A DNA stretch of 44,119 nt from an uncultured Chloroflexota bacterium (GCA_937879875.1 CALFMN010000133.1:1-44119); one strand, 5' to 3'; positions 22,508-30,840 are shown, counted from the stretch's first letter. Numbers and translations: made by a program. The notes: generated from the letters alone by a model not told the origin.

Positions 22508-23752
22508 ATGAAGACGCGTCTACGAGCTGAGGCAGCCACGCCGGCCGTGCCGCCCGGCGAGCCGGGGCTGATAGCCGGCGTGACCCGCAACGTCTTCCTG
22601 CTGAGCGTGACCAGCTTCTTTGCCGATATCTCTGGCGAGATGGTCTATCCCCTCGTACCCATATTTTTGACCACGGTGCTCGGGGCGCCGGTTGCCGCCG
22701 TCGGCCTGATTGAGGGTCTCGCGGAGAGCACCGCCAGCATCGTCAAGATCTTTTCCGGTTGGTGGTCGGATCGGGTCGGCCGGCGGCTGCCGCTGGTCGT
22801 CGCCGGCTATGGGTTGGGCGCGTTCGGTAAACTGCTGCTGGCTGTCGCCTTCGGCTGGCCCGTCGTGCTCCTCGCTCGCTTCGTCGACCGCTTCGGCAAG
22901 GGCTTCCGCGGCAGCCCACGCGACGCGCTGATCGCCGAATCCGCCCCAGCCGATCAACGGGGCCGCGCATTCGGCTTTCATCGCTCGCTGGACACGGCGG
23001 GAGCCGTGATCGGGCCGCTGCTCGGGCTCGTGCTCGTGGCTTTTCTGCACAACCGGCTGCGCCTGGTCTTTGCCCTCGCTGTCGTCCCCGGCTTTCTGAG
23101 CTTGTTTGCGCTGGCCCGTGTCAAGGCAACGCGCCGCGCAGAACAGCCCGGCAATGCCCGCCCACCAGCCTTATCGGTGCGCGGCTTCGACCAGCGGTTG
23201 CAGCTCTTCCTGCTCGCCTCCCTGGTGTTCTCGCTCGGAAACTCCAGCGATGTCTTCCTGGTTTTGCGGGCGAAGAACCTCGGCCTCTCCACGACCGCCG
23301 CCGTCCTAGCTTATGCCTTGTACAACTTCGTCTACATGGGTGCGTCGCTGCCCGCGGGCATCATCTCCGACCGACGCGGCCGGCGCGTGGTATTTATCGC
23401 GGGGTTGATCGTCTTCGCGCTGGTGTACGCCGGGCTTGCCATGGCCAACAGAGGATTCCAGGTGTGGCCGCTGTTTGCGGTCTACGGGCTGTACATCGCG
23501 CTGACCGACGGCGTGGGGAAGGCCCTCATCACCGACCTCGCCCCGGCTGAGCGACGGGCCACGGCGCTCGGCGCTTACGGCATGCTGACCGGGATTGCGG
23601 CGCTCCTGGCGAGCGTCGTTGCCGGCCTGCTCTGGGACCGGATCAACCCCGCGGCACCATTTGTCCTCGGTGCTGCCAGTGCCGTGTTGGGGATTCTGCT
23701 CCTGCTTGCGTCGGTGAGCGGCCGGCCGCGGACTGGCCAGATGGCTTTATGA
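22508..23752 (+). CDS. MFS transporter
   Basis: 414 aa, intact, with about 12 membrane segments. The N-terminal half begins VFLLSVTSFFADISGEMVYP and has the loop 2-3 motif GWWSDRVGRRLPLVVAGYGL (the MFS GxxxDRxGRR signature). The second half repeats it as GIISDRRGRRVVFIAGLIVF. FADISGEMVYPLVP and FVDRFGKGFRGSPRDALIAE are typical of a subgroup often found next to ChrB domain genes. Substrate unknown; efflux of a toxic anion or drug is a reasonable guess from context. ATG 22508 has GAGG 8 nt upstream, 47 bp after the ChrB C-terminal frame. Likely the core transporter of the island. Confidence 0.88.
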   Translation: MKTRLRAEAATPAVPPGEPGLIAGVTRNVFLLSVTSFFADISGEMVYPLVPIFLTTVLGAPVAAVGLIEGLAESTASIVKIFSGWWSDRVGRRLPLVVAGYGLGAFGKLLLAVAFGWPVVLLARFVDRFGKGFRGSPRDALIAESAPADQRGRAFGFHRSLDTAGAVIGPLLGLVLVAFLHNRLRLVFALAVVPGFLSLFALARVKATRRAEQPGNARPPALSVRGFDQRLQLFLLASLVFSLGNSSDVFLVLRAKNLGLSTTAAVLAYALYNFVYMGASLPAGIISDRRGRRVVFIAGLIVFALVYAGLAMANRGFQVWPLFAVYGLYIALTDGVGKALITDLAPAERRATALGAYGMLTGIAALLASVVAGLLWDRINPAAPFVLGAASAVLGILLLLASVSGRPRTGQMAL

Positions 23753-23785
23753 ACGGTCAAGCAGGACCGTGGACGGAGCGAGCAT

Positions 23786-24415
23786 GTGGCAGCGCTGACC
23801 AACGCGGTGCGGCTCTTTGTTAACCACTATGGCCTCGTCGCACTCTTCCTGCTGCTCGTCATCGAAGAGGCCGGCGTCTGGCTGCCCTTGCCGGGCGACG
23901 TGCTGATTATGTAGTTCGGCTACCGGGTCGCCCGCACGCCCCAGCCGTTCCTGTCGGCCATCCCGGTCCTCCTGACCGTGACGGCAGCGGTTGTCTGCGG
24001 CTCAACCGTGCTCTACGTCGTCGCTCGGCGCTGCCACTGGCTGCTGTCTCGTGCGGCCCGTTTTGTGCATCTGGACGAACGCCGGCAGGCGTGGATGCGG
24101 CCGTGGCTGGCGCGGCGCGGCGGGCTTGCCATCATTCCTGGCCGGCTGATTCCTGGCTTACGCATTCCGACCACGGTCGTGGCGGCCGCATTTAATGTCC
24201 CGCTCCGCGTGTTCTTGCCAGCGGTGGCCACGGCCGCGGTCGTGTGGGGCACGTTCTACATTGTACTTGGCGCAATCGGGCAACAGCTAGCGCTGCTGGG
24301 CCAACATCTGCTCCCGGACGAAGCCGACGAGCGCATTTTCACTCTGCTCACGATGCTGGCCCTGCTCGGCGTCGCGGTATCCTGGCATCGGACGCATCCG
24401 TATCGCCGACGCTAG
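23786..24415 (+). pseudogene. DedA-family membrane protein interrupted by an in-frame TAG
   Basis: GTG 23786 (GGAG 9 nt upstream) encodes NHYGLVALFLLLVIEEAGVW and LPLPGDVLIM, the DedA N-terminal motif. TAG follows at codon 43 (23912-23914), and the same frame goes on FGYRVARTPQPFLSAIPVLL through RFVHLDERRQAWMRP, the GLAIIPGRLIPGLRIPTTVV motif and four more hydrophobic segments to the normal stop at 24413-24415. 209 codons overall, normal for DedA. DedA proteins are membrane transporters or scramblases affecting envelope homeostasis and proton-motive force. One codon is the only defect, as in the ChrB C-terminal gene 1.7 kb upstream. An internal GTG 23978 could give a fragment. Confidence 0.75.
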
Positions 24416-24443
24416 TTATACTCCCTTGTGACATGGGATAGCA

Positions 24444-25187
24444 TTAGCGCCGGAGCGTTGTAAGCTCCGCATAGGCACGGTCTGCCTGCGCCCGGGTGAG
24501 CATCTGGTCGTGGACCATGGCGGCCAGGACGTCCCGCTGCCGCGCCCGCGCCAGAGTGAAGTGGTGAATTGGGTCGTAGCTGCTCGGCGCTTGCGGCAGA
24601 CCGGCAAGCAGGCTGGCTTCAGCCCAGTCCAGCGCGGCGGGCGGCTTACCGAAGTAGGTTTGGCTGGCCTGGGTCACACCCCACTGTCCATCACCGAAGT
24701 AGACGGCGTTGAGATACATCTCCAATATTTGCTCCTTGGTATAGTGAGCCTCAAGCTTCACGGCCAGAACCATGGTAGCCAGGCGGCGGCGGACGCCGTG
24801 GTCATTCCCGACGTAGAGGATCTTGGCCAGCTGTTCGGTAATCGTGTCGCCACCCTGACGTGGGCCACCAGTCAGGCTCACCCAGCTGGCTCGCAGTAGG
24901 GCGCGGGCATCGATGCCGTGATGGACGTAGAAGCGGCCGTCCTCGACAGCGACGACTGCGGCGCTGATTGAATCGGGCAAGGGCAAGCCGGTATCCTGGC
25001 CACCGCGTAGCCGGCCTGCAACTCGCGCTTCGGCGTCGTCGACCGAGGGAAGAGTGCCCAGGAAGATGATGCTTCCGCAGACGAGCGCGACCGCGGTAAT
25101 GCCCAGTGCAACGCCGAGGAGCTGGCGCCAACGGTGTGGCCAGCAATCGCCGCGGCTGTCCAGTCTGCTGCGTGTGCCGACCCTCAT
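24444..25187 (-). CDS. Monofunctional peptidoglycan transglycosylase (GT51)
   Basis: Polymerises lipid II into glycan strands outside the membrane. 247 aa. A basic N-terminus is followed by one membrane helix (LLGVALGITAVALVCGSIIF), then the GT51 domain: VAVEDGRFYVHHGIDARALL with catalytic Glu in VEDGRFY, GGDTITEQLAKILYVGNDHG, and KEQILEMYLNAVYFGDGQWG with the second conserved Glu. There is no transpeptidase domain, so it is like MtgA rather than a class A PBP. It faces the DedA gene tail to tail with a 28-bp gap and is not part of the plus-strand island operon, though it could be part of the same accessory segment. Confidence 0.88.
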   Translation of the reverse strand: MRVGTRSRLDSRGDCWPHRWRQLLGVALGITAVALVCGSIIFLGTLPSVDDAEARVAGRLRGGQDTGLPLPDSISAAVVAVEDGRFYVHHGIDARALLRASWVSLTGGPRQGGDTITEQLAKILYVGNDHGVRRRLATMVLAVKLEAHYTKEQILEMYLNAVYFGDGQWGVTQASQTYFGKPPAALDWAEASLLAGLPQAPSSYDPIHHFTLARARQRDVLAAMVHDQMLTRAQADRAYAELTTLRR

Positions 25188-25439
25188 GTCGAAATCGTCC
25201 CCCCGTCGCTCATGCTGGTCCCACGCACCAGCGAGCAGGTATCTGTCCGAAACGACTCCGGGTAGAGAGCTGGCTCTTCAGCATGGGAGCCCTTCCTCCG
25301 GGAAGCAGGTTCGGCGTCTTCGTGTCCACGATAGCTGGGCAAGACCGCACAACGCACACGCTAACCCGCGCGGTTCAGTCTACGAAGGACTATCAGCCGT
25401 GCATTGACCGCAGCGGCTCCAGCCACGTTGGTCAGTGCC
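25188..25439. other. 252-bp spacer, nothing recognised
   Basis: It lies between the starts of the transglycosylase gene and the end of the secreted-protein gene. Short frames on the plus strand have no family resemblance. No family A or B repeat and no clear promoter were found. Confidence 0.35.
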
Positions 25440-26216
25440 CTATGCCGCGTCGACGTGGATCAGCAGGCGCGTGCCGAGCGGAAAGGCAGGCGTTTGGACA
25501 TGCAAAACCTCGCCCGACCGGCCGCGCAGCACATCCGGCCCGAACGCCGTGCTGAAGGCGTCGCTGCTCACGGCCAAGCTGCCGGAAACCGTGGCGCCCT
25601 GCACCGGCAGCCCGTTGCGCTGCTGATCGACTTGCAGCACGCGCGTACCGGGCAAAAGGCGGCTTGTCGTCGTTGCCAGCGGATCGACAAAGCCCGTGAC
25701 GGAGAGCGGCTTCACGTCGGGCGCCGCGCCCGCCGGCGCACTGAGCGTAAGCTGCCCGGAGCCAAGCACCCATGCCCCGACGCCCACCGGAATCGCGGTG
25801 ACGCTCACGTAGCCATCCTGCGGCACGTAGATCAGCGCTGAGAAGCTGCCGGAAAGCGTGACGGTTGCCTTCGACGTCGGGTTGCCGACCATGGTCCAAC
25901 GGCCGGGCGCGAGCGTGACGGAGTAGGTTGCGACGCCGATCGTCGCATCGAGCGAGCCGCCTGCGGGAAAATACGCCCAGTAGCCGAAGCCGCCGCTCAA
26001 GGGCGAATCGGCCGGCGCCGCCTCGTAGTTTGCGTCGCCCGGTTGCAGCGTGTAAATATCGCCCACGGCGCCGACGAGATGCGAGCCTTCCGGGCCGGAG
26101 ACGAGGTTCCAGCCCGGCGCATAGCTCACCGCGAAGGCACGCGGCGCCCGTGCATGGGCGCCGCCGAAGATCGCCAGTACCGCGATCGCCAGGATCGCGG
26201 GCCGTATCGGCTTCAT
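25440..26216 (-). CDS. Secreted beta-rich protein of unknown function
   Basis: 258 aa from ATG 26216. A clear signal peptide (PAILAIAVLAIFGGAHARAP) is followed by SYAPGWNLVSGPEGSHLVGA, a WNLVS start common in bacterial extracellular beta-sandwich repeats. Aromatic/Gly strands follow (FGYWAYFPAGGSLDAT, GRWTMVGNPTSKATVTL, SALIYVPQDGYVSVTAIPVG, GAWVLGSG). The C-terminal half has a second beta domain (VQGATVSGSLAVSS). No catalytic motif or anchor is seen, so it is probably released or wall-associated. A promoter and a perfect GC hairpin lie in its leader. It ends in a normal TAG. Not recognised as a named family. Confidence 0.7.
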   Translation of the reverse strand: MKPIRPAILAIAVLAIFGGAHARAPRAFAVSYAPGWNLVSGPEGSHLVGAVGDIYTLQPGDANYEAAPADSPLSGGFGYWAYFPAGGSLDATIGVATYSVTLAPGRWTMVGNPTSKATVTLSGSFSALIYVPQDGYVSVTAIPVGVGAWVLGSGQLTLSAPAGAAPDVKPLSVTGFVDPLATTTSRLLPGTRVLQVDQQRNGLPVQGATVSGSLAVSSDAFSTAFGPDVLRGRSGEVLHVQTPAFPLGTRLLIHVDAA

Positions 26217-26250
26217 CGTTGTGTGCCCCGTGCCGCGTGTTTCGTGCGCG

Positions 26251-26270
26251 CCCCGCGGAGAGCCGCGGGG
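26251..26270 (-). terminator. Perfect 8-bp GC hairpin in the leader of the secreted-protein gene
   Basis: CCCCGCGG-AGAG-CCGCGGGG. It lies 34 nt upstream of the 26216 start, 82 bp after the DUF4129 stop, and downstream of the predicted promoter. It may terminate the DUF4129 operon, attenuate the next gene, or both. Confidence 0.45.
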
Positions 26271-26289
26271 TGCCGGCGCGGCACTGGCG

Positions 26290-26318
26290 ATCACACCCTT
26301 TCCGGCCAGCACGGTCAA
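26290..26318 (-). promoter_or_regulatory. Sigma-70-type promoter for the secreted-protein gene
   Basis: On the minus strand TTGACC (26313-26318), a 17-nt spacer, then TGTGAT (26290-26295). Start would be near 26283, giving a leader of about 67 nt that contains the perfect hairpin. Confidence 0.45.
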
Positions 26319-26352
26319 GTGCAGGATCATCCGCAGGCGGCACCGGCCCTGC

Positions 26353-27723
26353 TCAGTCCAGCCGCTCGGCTTCGCGCTCCAGCTCGTGCATACCGGCCTC
26401 GTCGGGCGCGCTGCGGCCGTAGCGCGCCTGCACAAAGGCGCGCGTGAGCGCAGCGGGCACCGGTGAGGCCAGGGTCTGCGAAAGCTCCGGCTCGAACTCG
26501 TTCGGCGTGGCCGGCGCCGGTCGCGGGTGGCCGCGGTGGCTCGCGCGGTCGAGCATGCGCAGATATAGCCGGCGCACGCGCAGCAGATCGGCTGGCAGCG
26601 GCGGCTCCGGCGCCTCGGTGCTTGCCCGGCGCGGCAGCAGACGCCGCAAGAGGCTGGCCAGATCGCCGCGCAGGCTGCCTTCGTGATCGAGCGCCTCGCG
26701 CTCTTCGCCGTCCGTCGGCGCACGGTGCAGGCGGTAGAACAAGCGATAGGCAAGATAGCTGAGCAGGGCCACCAGCAGCAGCACGAATACGAGCTTGAAC
26801 AGCACGATGAACACTGCCGATGTGCCGTGCTGGGCGCCGTTCTTCAACAGTTGCGAGCTGTCGTCCGTCTTCACATCCGCCGGCTTGGGCGGGGTGAAGT
26901 TGACGTTGCCGACGAGGTGGTAGAGCACCTGCGCGATCAGCCAGGCGAAGGGAAAGGCGAGGGCGATCAGCACCCATGAAACGAGCACCAGGGCTGTTGC
27001 CAGCGCCGGCTCGATGCCGTGGTCATACAGCCAGCCGGCGGGGCCGAGCGGCAGCACGCCGATCGCGGCGCCCGCGAGCGCCAGCACCGCGATCGTGCCG
27101 GCCGAGATCAGCAGCCATGGGCCGCGCAGCGCCTCGGCGCCGTCCGGCCGCGCCTCACGCAGGTGGATCAGCGCCAGCGTGAGCAGGCCGAACGCCACCA
27201 GCGGGATCGAGGCCACGTTTACCGCGCCGCGCGCCTGCGTGTCCTGGCCGGCCAGCAAGCCGAGCACGAGCGCGCCCAGGCCAAGCGAGAATGAGCGCAG
27301 CGCCTGCGTGCGCTCCAGCCGCTCCTGCGAGAGCATCACGCCCCGCCCCCAGGCGAGGATCAGCAGAGCGGTGCCGTAGACCGCCGTGGGACCGGCCGCG
27401 TTTGCCGTGTCGCCGGGGTTGCCGATGAAGCGCGAGGCGCCGGCCCAGCCGGGCGGAAAGGCGCCCGGATCGAAGGCCAGCCCGCCGATCGTGATCAGGC
27501 AGGCGATCGAGATCACGCCGCCGGCGATCACCAGCATGCGCCGCGGCAGATCGATGCGCAGCAGGCCGCGCACCAGAAAGAAGCCGCCCGCTTCGGCCGC
27601 AAAGTAGGCGGGGAAGATCATACCCTCGCCGCCGGACGCGCCGCTGAGCACCGCACCGACGACAAACAGCGCCAGCGACTCCATCAGCAGGAACGAAAGG
27701 TCAAGCACCAGCCGCCGGCTCAT
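26353..27723 (-). CDS. Polytopic membrane protein with C-terminal DUF4129 domain
   Basis: 456 aa. About nine hydrophobic segments fill the first 270 residues, beginning LVLDLSFLLMESLALFVVGA. Another helix (VFIVLFKLVFVLLLVALLSY) precedes a cytoplasmic C-terminal domain with VRRLYLRMLDRASHRGHPRP, TPNEFEPELSQ and ALTRAFVQARYGRSAP. That domain matches DUF4129, which is regularly fused to transglutaminase-like proteins or found next to MoxR and DUF58 genes. The transglutaminase domain itself is absent. It is last in the ferritin-like-moxR-DUF58-DUF4129 set, though a 248-bp spacer with two family A hairpins separates it from DUF58, so it may also have its own signals. Confidence 0.8.
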   Translation of the reverse strand: MSRRLVLDLSFLLMESLALFVVGAVLSGASGGEGMIFPAYFAAEAGGFFLVRGLLRIDLPRRMLVIAGGVISIACLITIGGLAFDPGAFPPGWAGASRFIGNPGDTANAAGPTAVYGTALLILAWGRGVMLSQERLERTQALRSFSLGLGALVLGLLAGQDTQARGAVNVASIPLVAFGLLTLALIHLREARPDGAEALRGPWLLISAGTIAVLALAGAAIGVLPLGPAGWLYDHGIEPALATALVLVSWVLIALAFPFAWLIAQVLYHLVGNVNFTPPKPADVKTDDSSQLLKNGAQHGTSAVFIVLFKLVFVLLLVALLSYLAYRLFYRLHRAPTDGEEREALDHEGSLRGDLASLLRRLLPRRASTEAPEPPLPADLLRVRRLYLRMLDRASHRGHPRPAPATPNEFEPELSQTLASPVPAALTRAFVQARYGRSAPDEAGMHELEREAERLD

Positions 27724-27750
27724 GGCGTGGCCCCCGGTGCTCGGCCCTCA

Positions 27751-27790
27751 ATCCCCCTTCCCCTTTCCCCCAATCCTGGAGGGAAAGGGG
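27751..27790 (-). repeat. Palindromic repeat family A, copy 3 (upstream of the DUF4129 gene)
   Basis: CCCCTTTCCC (27760-27769) pairs with GGGAAAGGGG (27781-27790) around CCAATCCTGGA; CGGCCCTCAATCCCC lies on the gene-proximal side. Same orientation as the others, 28-67 bp before the start at 27723. Confidence 0.75.
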
Positions 27791-27860
27791 CGATCCGGTG
27801 TAAGGCGGTCCCTGGCGGCGTCGGGTTAGCCGTACCGGCTACGGAACGCTCAGTGGAGGA

Positions 27861-27898
27861 TCGTCTCCTTCTCCCAATCCTGGGAGAAGGAGAGACGA
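27861..27898 (-). repeat. Palindromic repeat family A, copy 4 (between DUF58 and DUF4129 genes)
   Basis: TCGTCTCCTTCTCCCA, loop ATCC, TGGGAGAAGGAGAGACGA: a 14-16 bp stem with a 2-nt bulge. It is the second hairpin in the 248-bp spacer; that spacer holds no gene. Confidence 0.75.
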
Positions 27899-27970
27899 GA
27901 GGATAAGGGCCGATGGCCGCGGCGATCATCCGACATGCATCGACACTGTTCAGCATCACGATCGTCGCCC

Positions 27971-29305
27971 TCAAATCGCACGCCGCACATGGCGGCGGCC
28001 GCTGGCCGTTTCGCCGCCGTAGACCAGCGGGTCGTCGCGCTCGAACGCTCGCAGCCGCGCCGAGAGGTCGTGCAGCACGATGCCGCGCGGCGTCTGGCGC
28101 GGCGGCTCGTCTCCCACCCAGTAGACCGCGATCGCGAGGCCATCGCGGTGCAGCCGGTCGAGCTGCTGCGCCAGCGCCGGCGTCAGGTAACCGGCCACGA
28201 GCGCGAGGCTGGCGCCGAAGGGCAGCCGGCGGCGTTCCCGCGCCAACAGATCTTCCGGCGGCACGATCGTGAAGGGCGTGACCATCGCCAACGCCTCCAG
28301 CACGCGCGTGAGCTGGCCCTCGTCGCGCCCGGCGGCGACGTGGATCGGCCGGTCGGCGCCGGGAAAGCTGGCGTTGGCGATCAGGCCGACGGCGAAGCGC
28401 TCGGCCTCGCCCTTCGCCGCGAGGCTCGCCGCCACCGAGACGGCCCGCTCCAAAAGCAGCGGATCGTAGCCCTCCCATGGATGAGCGAAGGTGTCCACAT
28501 TCAGCGCCACGATCAGTGTGAGCGTTGCCGACGGGTCGTAGAGCCGCGACTGCAAGGCGCCGCGCCGCGCCGTCGCCTTCCAGTCGATGCACTTGAGCGG
28601 GTCGCCGGGACGGTAGTCGCGCACGCCGGCGATGCGGCTCTGGTCCTCGAAGATGCGGTTGCCGCCCTTCGCCTCGCCGAACGGCCGCCGCGCCGGCAGG
28701 TTGACCTCACCCAGCTCGATAAGCCGCGGCAGCACGGTGATGCGCTCGGGCAGCTCGAGCCGCGCCTCGCGGGGGAAGAAGCCGAAGATGTCGCCCGCGC
28801 GCAGCCGCGTAGGGCCGACCTCGTAGTAGCCGCGTGCCGCGCAGACGAAACGCTGCCGCCAGCTCACGCGCTCATACCAGGCGAGCGAGGTCGTGTGCGT
28901 GTAGTAGAAGGCGCCGGGCCAGGCGGCGGGCAGGATATGCGCCCCGGCCGGCGGTAGCTGATCGGGCACCAGTTCGCGCGCCTCGAACCAGGGCACCGGC
29001 AGCGCCTTGGCGTTGCGCACGCTGAACGTCGCCTCGATCTCTTCCCCCACGAAGGCGCGGGTGGCCGACCAGCGCCGCTCGTACGTGAGCCGCTCCAGCG
29101 ATAGCCGGCTCCAGATGATCGCCACGCCGCCCGCCAGCAGCACGAGCATGCCCACGGCCGCGGGCACCGGCCGCTGCAGCGCCATGCCGGCGAGCAGCAG
29201 CACGATCGCCGTCAGCACCCAGACGTTGCGAATCAGGCGGCGGAAATCGTCGCGGTTGCTGGCCGTGGCGACGGCCAGCGGCGGCGCGGCGTTCGGGATG
29301 AGCAT
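27971..29305 (-). CDS. DUF58 domain protein
   Basis: 444 aa. Two membrane helices near the N-terminus (VWVLTAIVLLLAGMALQRPV and the next) are followed by a domain of about 380 residues with GNRIFEDQSRIAGVRDYRPG, then DPLKCIDWKATARRGALQSR, the DUF58 signature. A von Willebrand A-like tail follows (LTLIVALNVDTFAHPWEGYD). These proteins work with MoxR ATPases, probably as assembly partners or cofactors for periplasmic enzymes; the exact job is not established. The start is ATG 29305 (or the MLIP start), 18 bp after moxR. The degenerate MIDAS pattern (VALNVDTFA) suggests altered metal binding. Confidence 0.88.
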   Translation of the reverse strand: MLIPNAAPPLAVATASNRDDFRRLIRNVWVLTAIVLLLAGMALQRPVPAAVGMLVLLAGGVAIIWSRLSLERLTYERRWSATRAFVGEEIEATFSVRNAKALPVPWFEARELVPDQLPPAGAHILPAAWPGAFYYTHTTSLAWYERVSWRQRFVCAARGYYEVGPTRLRAGDIFGFFPREARLELPERITVLPRLIELGEVNLPARRPFGEAKGGNRIFEDQSRIAGVRDYRPGDPLKCIDWKATARRGALQSRLYDPSATLTLIVALNVDTFAHPWEGYDPLLLERAVSVAASLAAKGEAERFAVGLIANASFPGADRPIHVAAGRDEGQLTRVLEALAMVTPFTIVPPEDLLARERRRLPFGASLALVAGYLTPALAQQLDRLHRDGLAIAVYWVGDEPPRQTPRGIVLHDLSARLRAFERDDPLVYGGETASGRRHVRRAI

Positions 29306-29323
29306 CGCTGGCCTTTCGCGCCG

Positions 29324-30349
29324 CTATTCGAGTACGGGCGCCGGCAGCGAATCCAGCACTTCCTCGACAATGCCCGCCGCGTCGCGCCCGCGCAGCCGTG
29401 CCGACGACGAGAGGATCAGCCGGTGCGGCAGGACAGCGGGCGCCAATACCTTCACGTCGTCCGGGATCACGTAGCCGCGCCCCCGCACCGCCGCCAGCGC
29501 CCGCGCCGCGCGGAAAAGAGACAGGCTGGCGCGCGGGCTGGCGCCCAGCTCAAGCCCGGCATGCGCCCGCGTCGCCTGCACGAGGCGCACGATGTAGTCG
29601 CGCACGATGCCTTCGCAATGCACGCGCGTGACGGCGCGGGCGCCGGTCACCAGTTCCTCGGCCTCCGCCACGATCGGCAGCTCGCCCAGTGGGCTCTCTT
29701 CTTCGAAACGGTCAAGGATCGCCCGCTCCTCGCGCTCGCTCGGGTAGCCGAGCTTCAAGCGCAACAGAAAGCGGTCGAGCTGCGCTTCGGGCAGCGGAAA
29801 CGTGCCCTCCAGCTCGATCGGATTCTGCGTGGCGATCACCAAAAACGGCGCCGGCAGTCGCAGCGTCACGCCTTCGACGGTGAGCTGGCGCTCCTCCATC
29901 GCTTCGAGCAGGGCGCTCTGGGTGCGTGGCGTGGCGCGATTGACCTCGTCGGCCAGCACGATCTGGGCGGTGATCGGGCCGGGGCGGAACTCAAACTCGC
30001 CGCTGCGCTGATTGTAAAAGTTGATACCGGTGATGTCGGTCGGAATCAGGTCGGGCGTGAACTGGATGCGCTTGAAGCTGCAGCCGAGCGAGCGGGCGAC
30101 CGTCTTGGCCAGCAGCGTTTTGCCGAGGCCGGGCACATCTTCGAGCAGGATGTGCCCCTCGCTCAGCAGCGCGACCAGCACCAGCTCGATCGCGCCATCC
30201 TTGCCAACGATCACGCGGCCGATGTTCTGCCGCAACCGCTCGGCGAGCGCGGCCACGCCGGCGAGGTCGAGATCGCGCGGCGCGGCCTCCGCGAGGGCGC
30301 CGCGCGACCGTTCCGCCGCCTGCTCCGTGACCGCGCCCGGCTCGCTCAT
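29324..30349 (-). CDS. MoxR-family AAA+ ATPase
   Basis: 341 aa. Walker A in LEDVPGLGKTLLAKTVARSL, Walker B in QIVLADEVNRATPRTQSALL, sensor and arginine-finger region in FLVIATQNPIELEGTFPLPE and QLDRFLLRLKLGYPSEREE. MoxR ATPases are chaperone-like and help mature partner complexes, commonly through DUF58 proteins. The C-terminal lid contains GASPRASLSLFRAARALAAV. It overlaps the ferritin-like gene by 4 nt (ATGA) and is followed after 18 bp by DUF58, so these three genes are translationally coupled. Confidence 0.93.
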   Translation of the reverse strand: MSEPGAVTEQAAERSRGALAEAAPRDLDLAGVAALAERLRQNIGRVIVGKDGAIELVLVALLSEGHILLEDVPGLGKTLLAKTVARSLGCSFKRIQFTPDLIPTDITGINFYNQRSGEFEFRPGPITAQIVLADEVNRATPRTQSALLEAMEERQLTVEGVTLRLPAPFLVIATQNPIELEGTFPLPEAQLDRFLLRLKLGYPSEREERAILDRFEEESPLGELPIVAEAEELVTGARAVTRVHCEGIVRDYIVRLVQATRAHAGLELGASPRASLSLFRAARALAAVRGRGYVIPDDVKVLAPAVLPHRLILSSSARLRGRDAAGIVEEVLDSLPAPVLE

Positions 30350-30840
30350 CCGGTCGCCCCGGCGCGGGCCAGCACGGCCCGATACGCCTCACGCAGAATG
30401 CCGGTCGAGTCGCGCTCCTCGGCCACATACCACTGCATCGTGGCGCGCGTGAGCGGGTCCATGTCGTCGGTAATGCTCTCGTCGAGCCGCTTGAGCACTT
30501 CGGGCTCGCCCTCGCTGTTATTGTCTGTGTCGCCGCGGTTGCGCCGGATCTTATCGGCGTCGGAGATCGTCGGATCGCTGACGAGCGCGAGCTGCTCGGC
30601 GGCCTTCGGATCGTCCTTTTCGCGCAGCGTGAAGCCGAGCCGCTCGATGCGCTGGCGGAAGACCTCGCCGTGCGAACTCTCGCGCGAGGCGACGAAAGCG
30701 AGGGCGCGCGCAAGCTCCGGGTCGGGCGAGACGGCGGCCCAGGCCCGCAGGTAGACACCCGCGCGGCTCTCGCCGAGGCTGATCGCGTTGAGCAGACCGA
30801 GAAACGCCGGCTTCGCCACGGATTCCGTCGTCATCGCCAC
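30346..30840 (-). CDS. Ferritin-like four-helix protein
   Basis: 164 aa. Helices with metal-ligand-like residues: LNAISLGESRAGVYLRAWAA (Glu in GES), FVASRESSHGEVFRQRIERL (ExxH: Glu-Ser-Ser-His) and MQWYVAEERDSTGILREAYR (Glu pair). This fits a rubrerythrin/ferritin-like di-metal protein, though the second-helix spacing (GES) and a polar, Asn/Asp-rich loop (NRGDTDNNSEGE) are unusual. Role could be peroxide or metal handling. First gene of the moxR operon, with an extended -10 about 47 bp upstream. ATG 30840 and ATG 30834 are both possible starts. A cytoplasmic location is expected as no signal is seen. Confidence 0.72.
   Translation of the reverse strand: MAMTTESVAKPAFLGLLNAISLGESRAGVYLRAWAAVSPDPELARALAFVASRESSHGEVFRQRIERLGFTLREKDDPKAAEQLALVSDPTISDADKIRRNRGDTDNNSEGEPEVLKRLDESITDDMDPLTRATMQWYVAEERDSTGILREAYRAVLARAGATG

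Noticed and set aside
24416..24443. Possible third copy of the 35-bp element (TTGTGACATGGGATAG)
   Set aside because: Only a short TGTGACA match; the rest of the element is absent and it lies between convergent gene ends.
29423..30754. 443-codon plus-strand frame
   Set aside because: Antisense of moxR and the ferritin-like gene.
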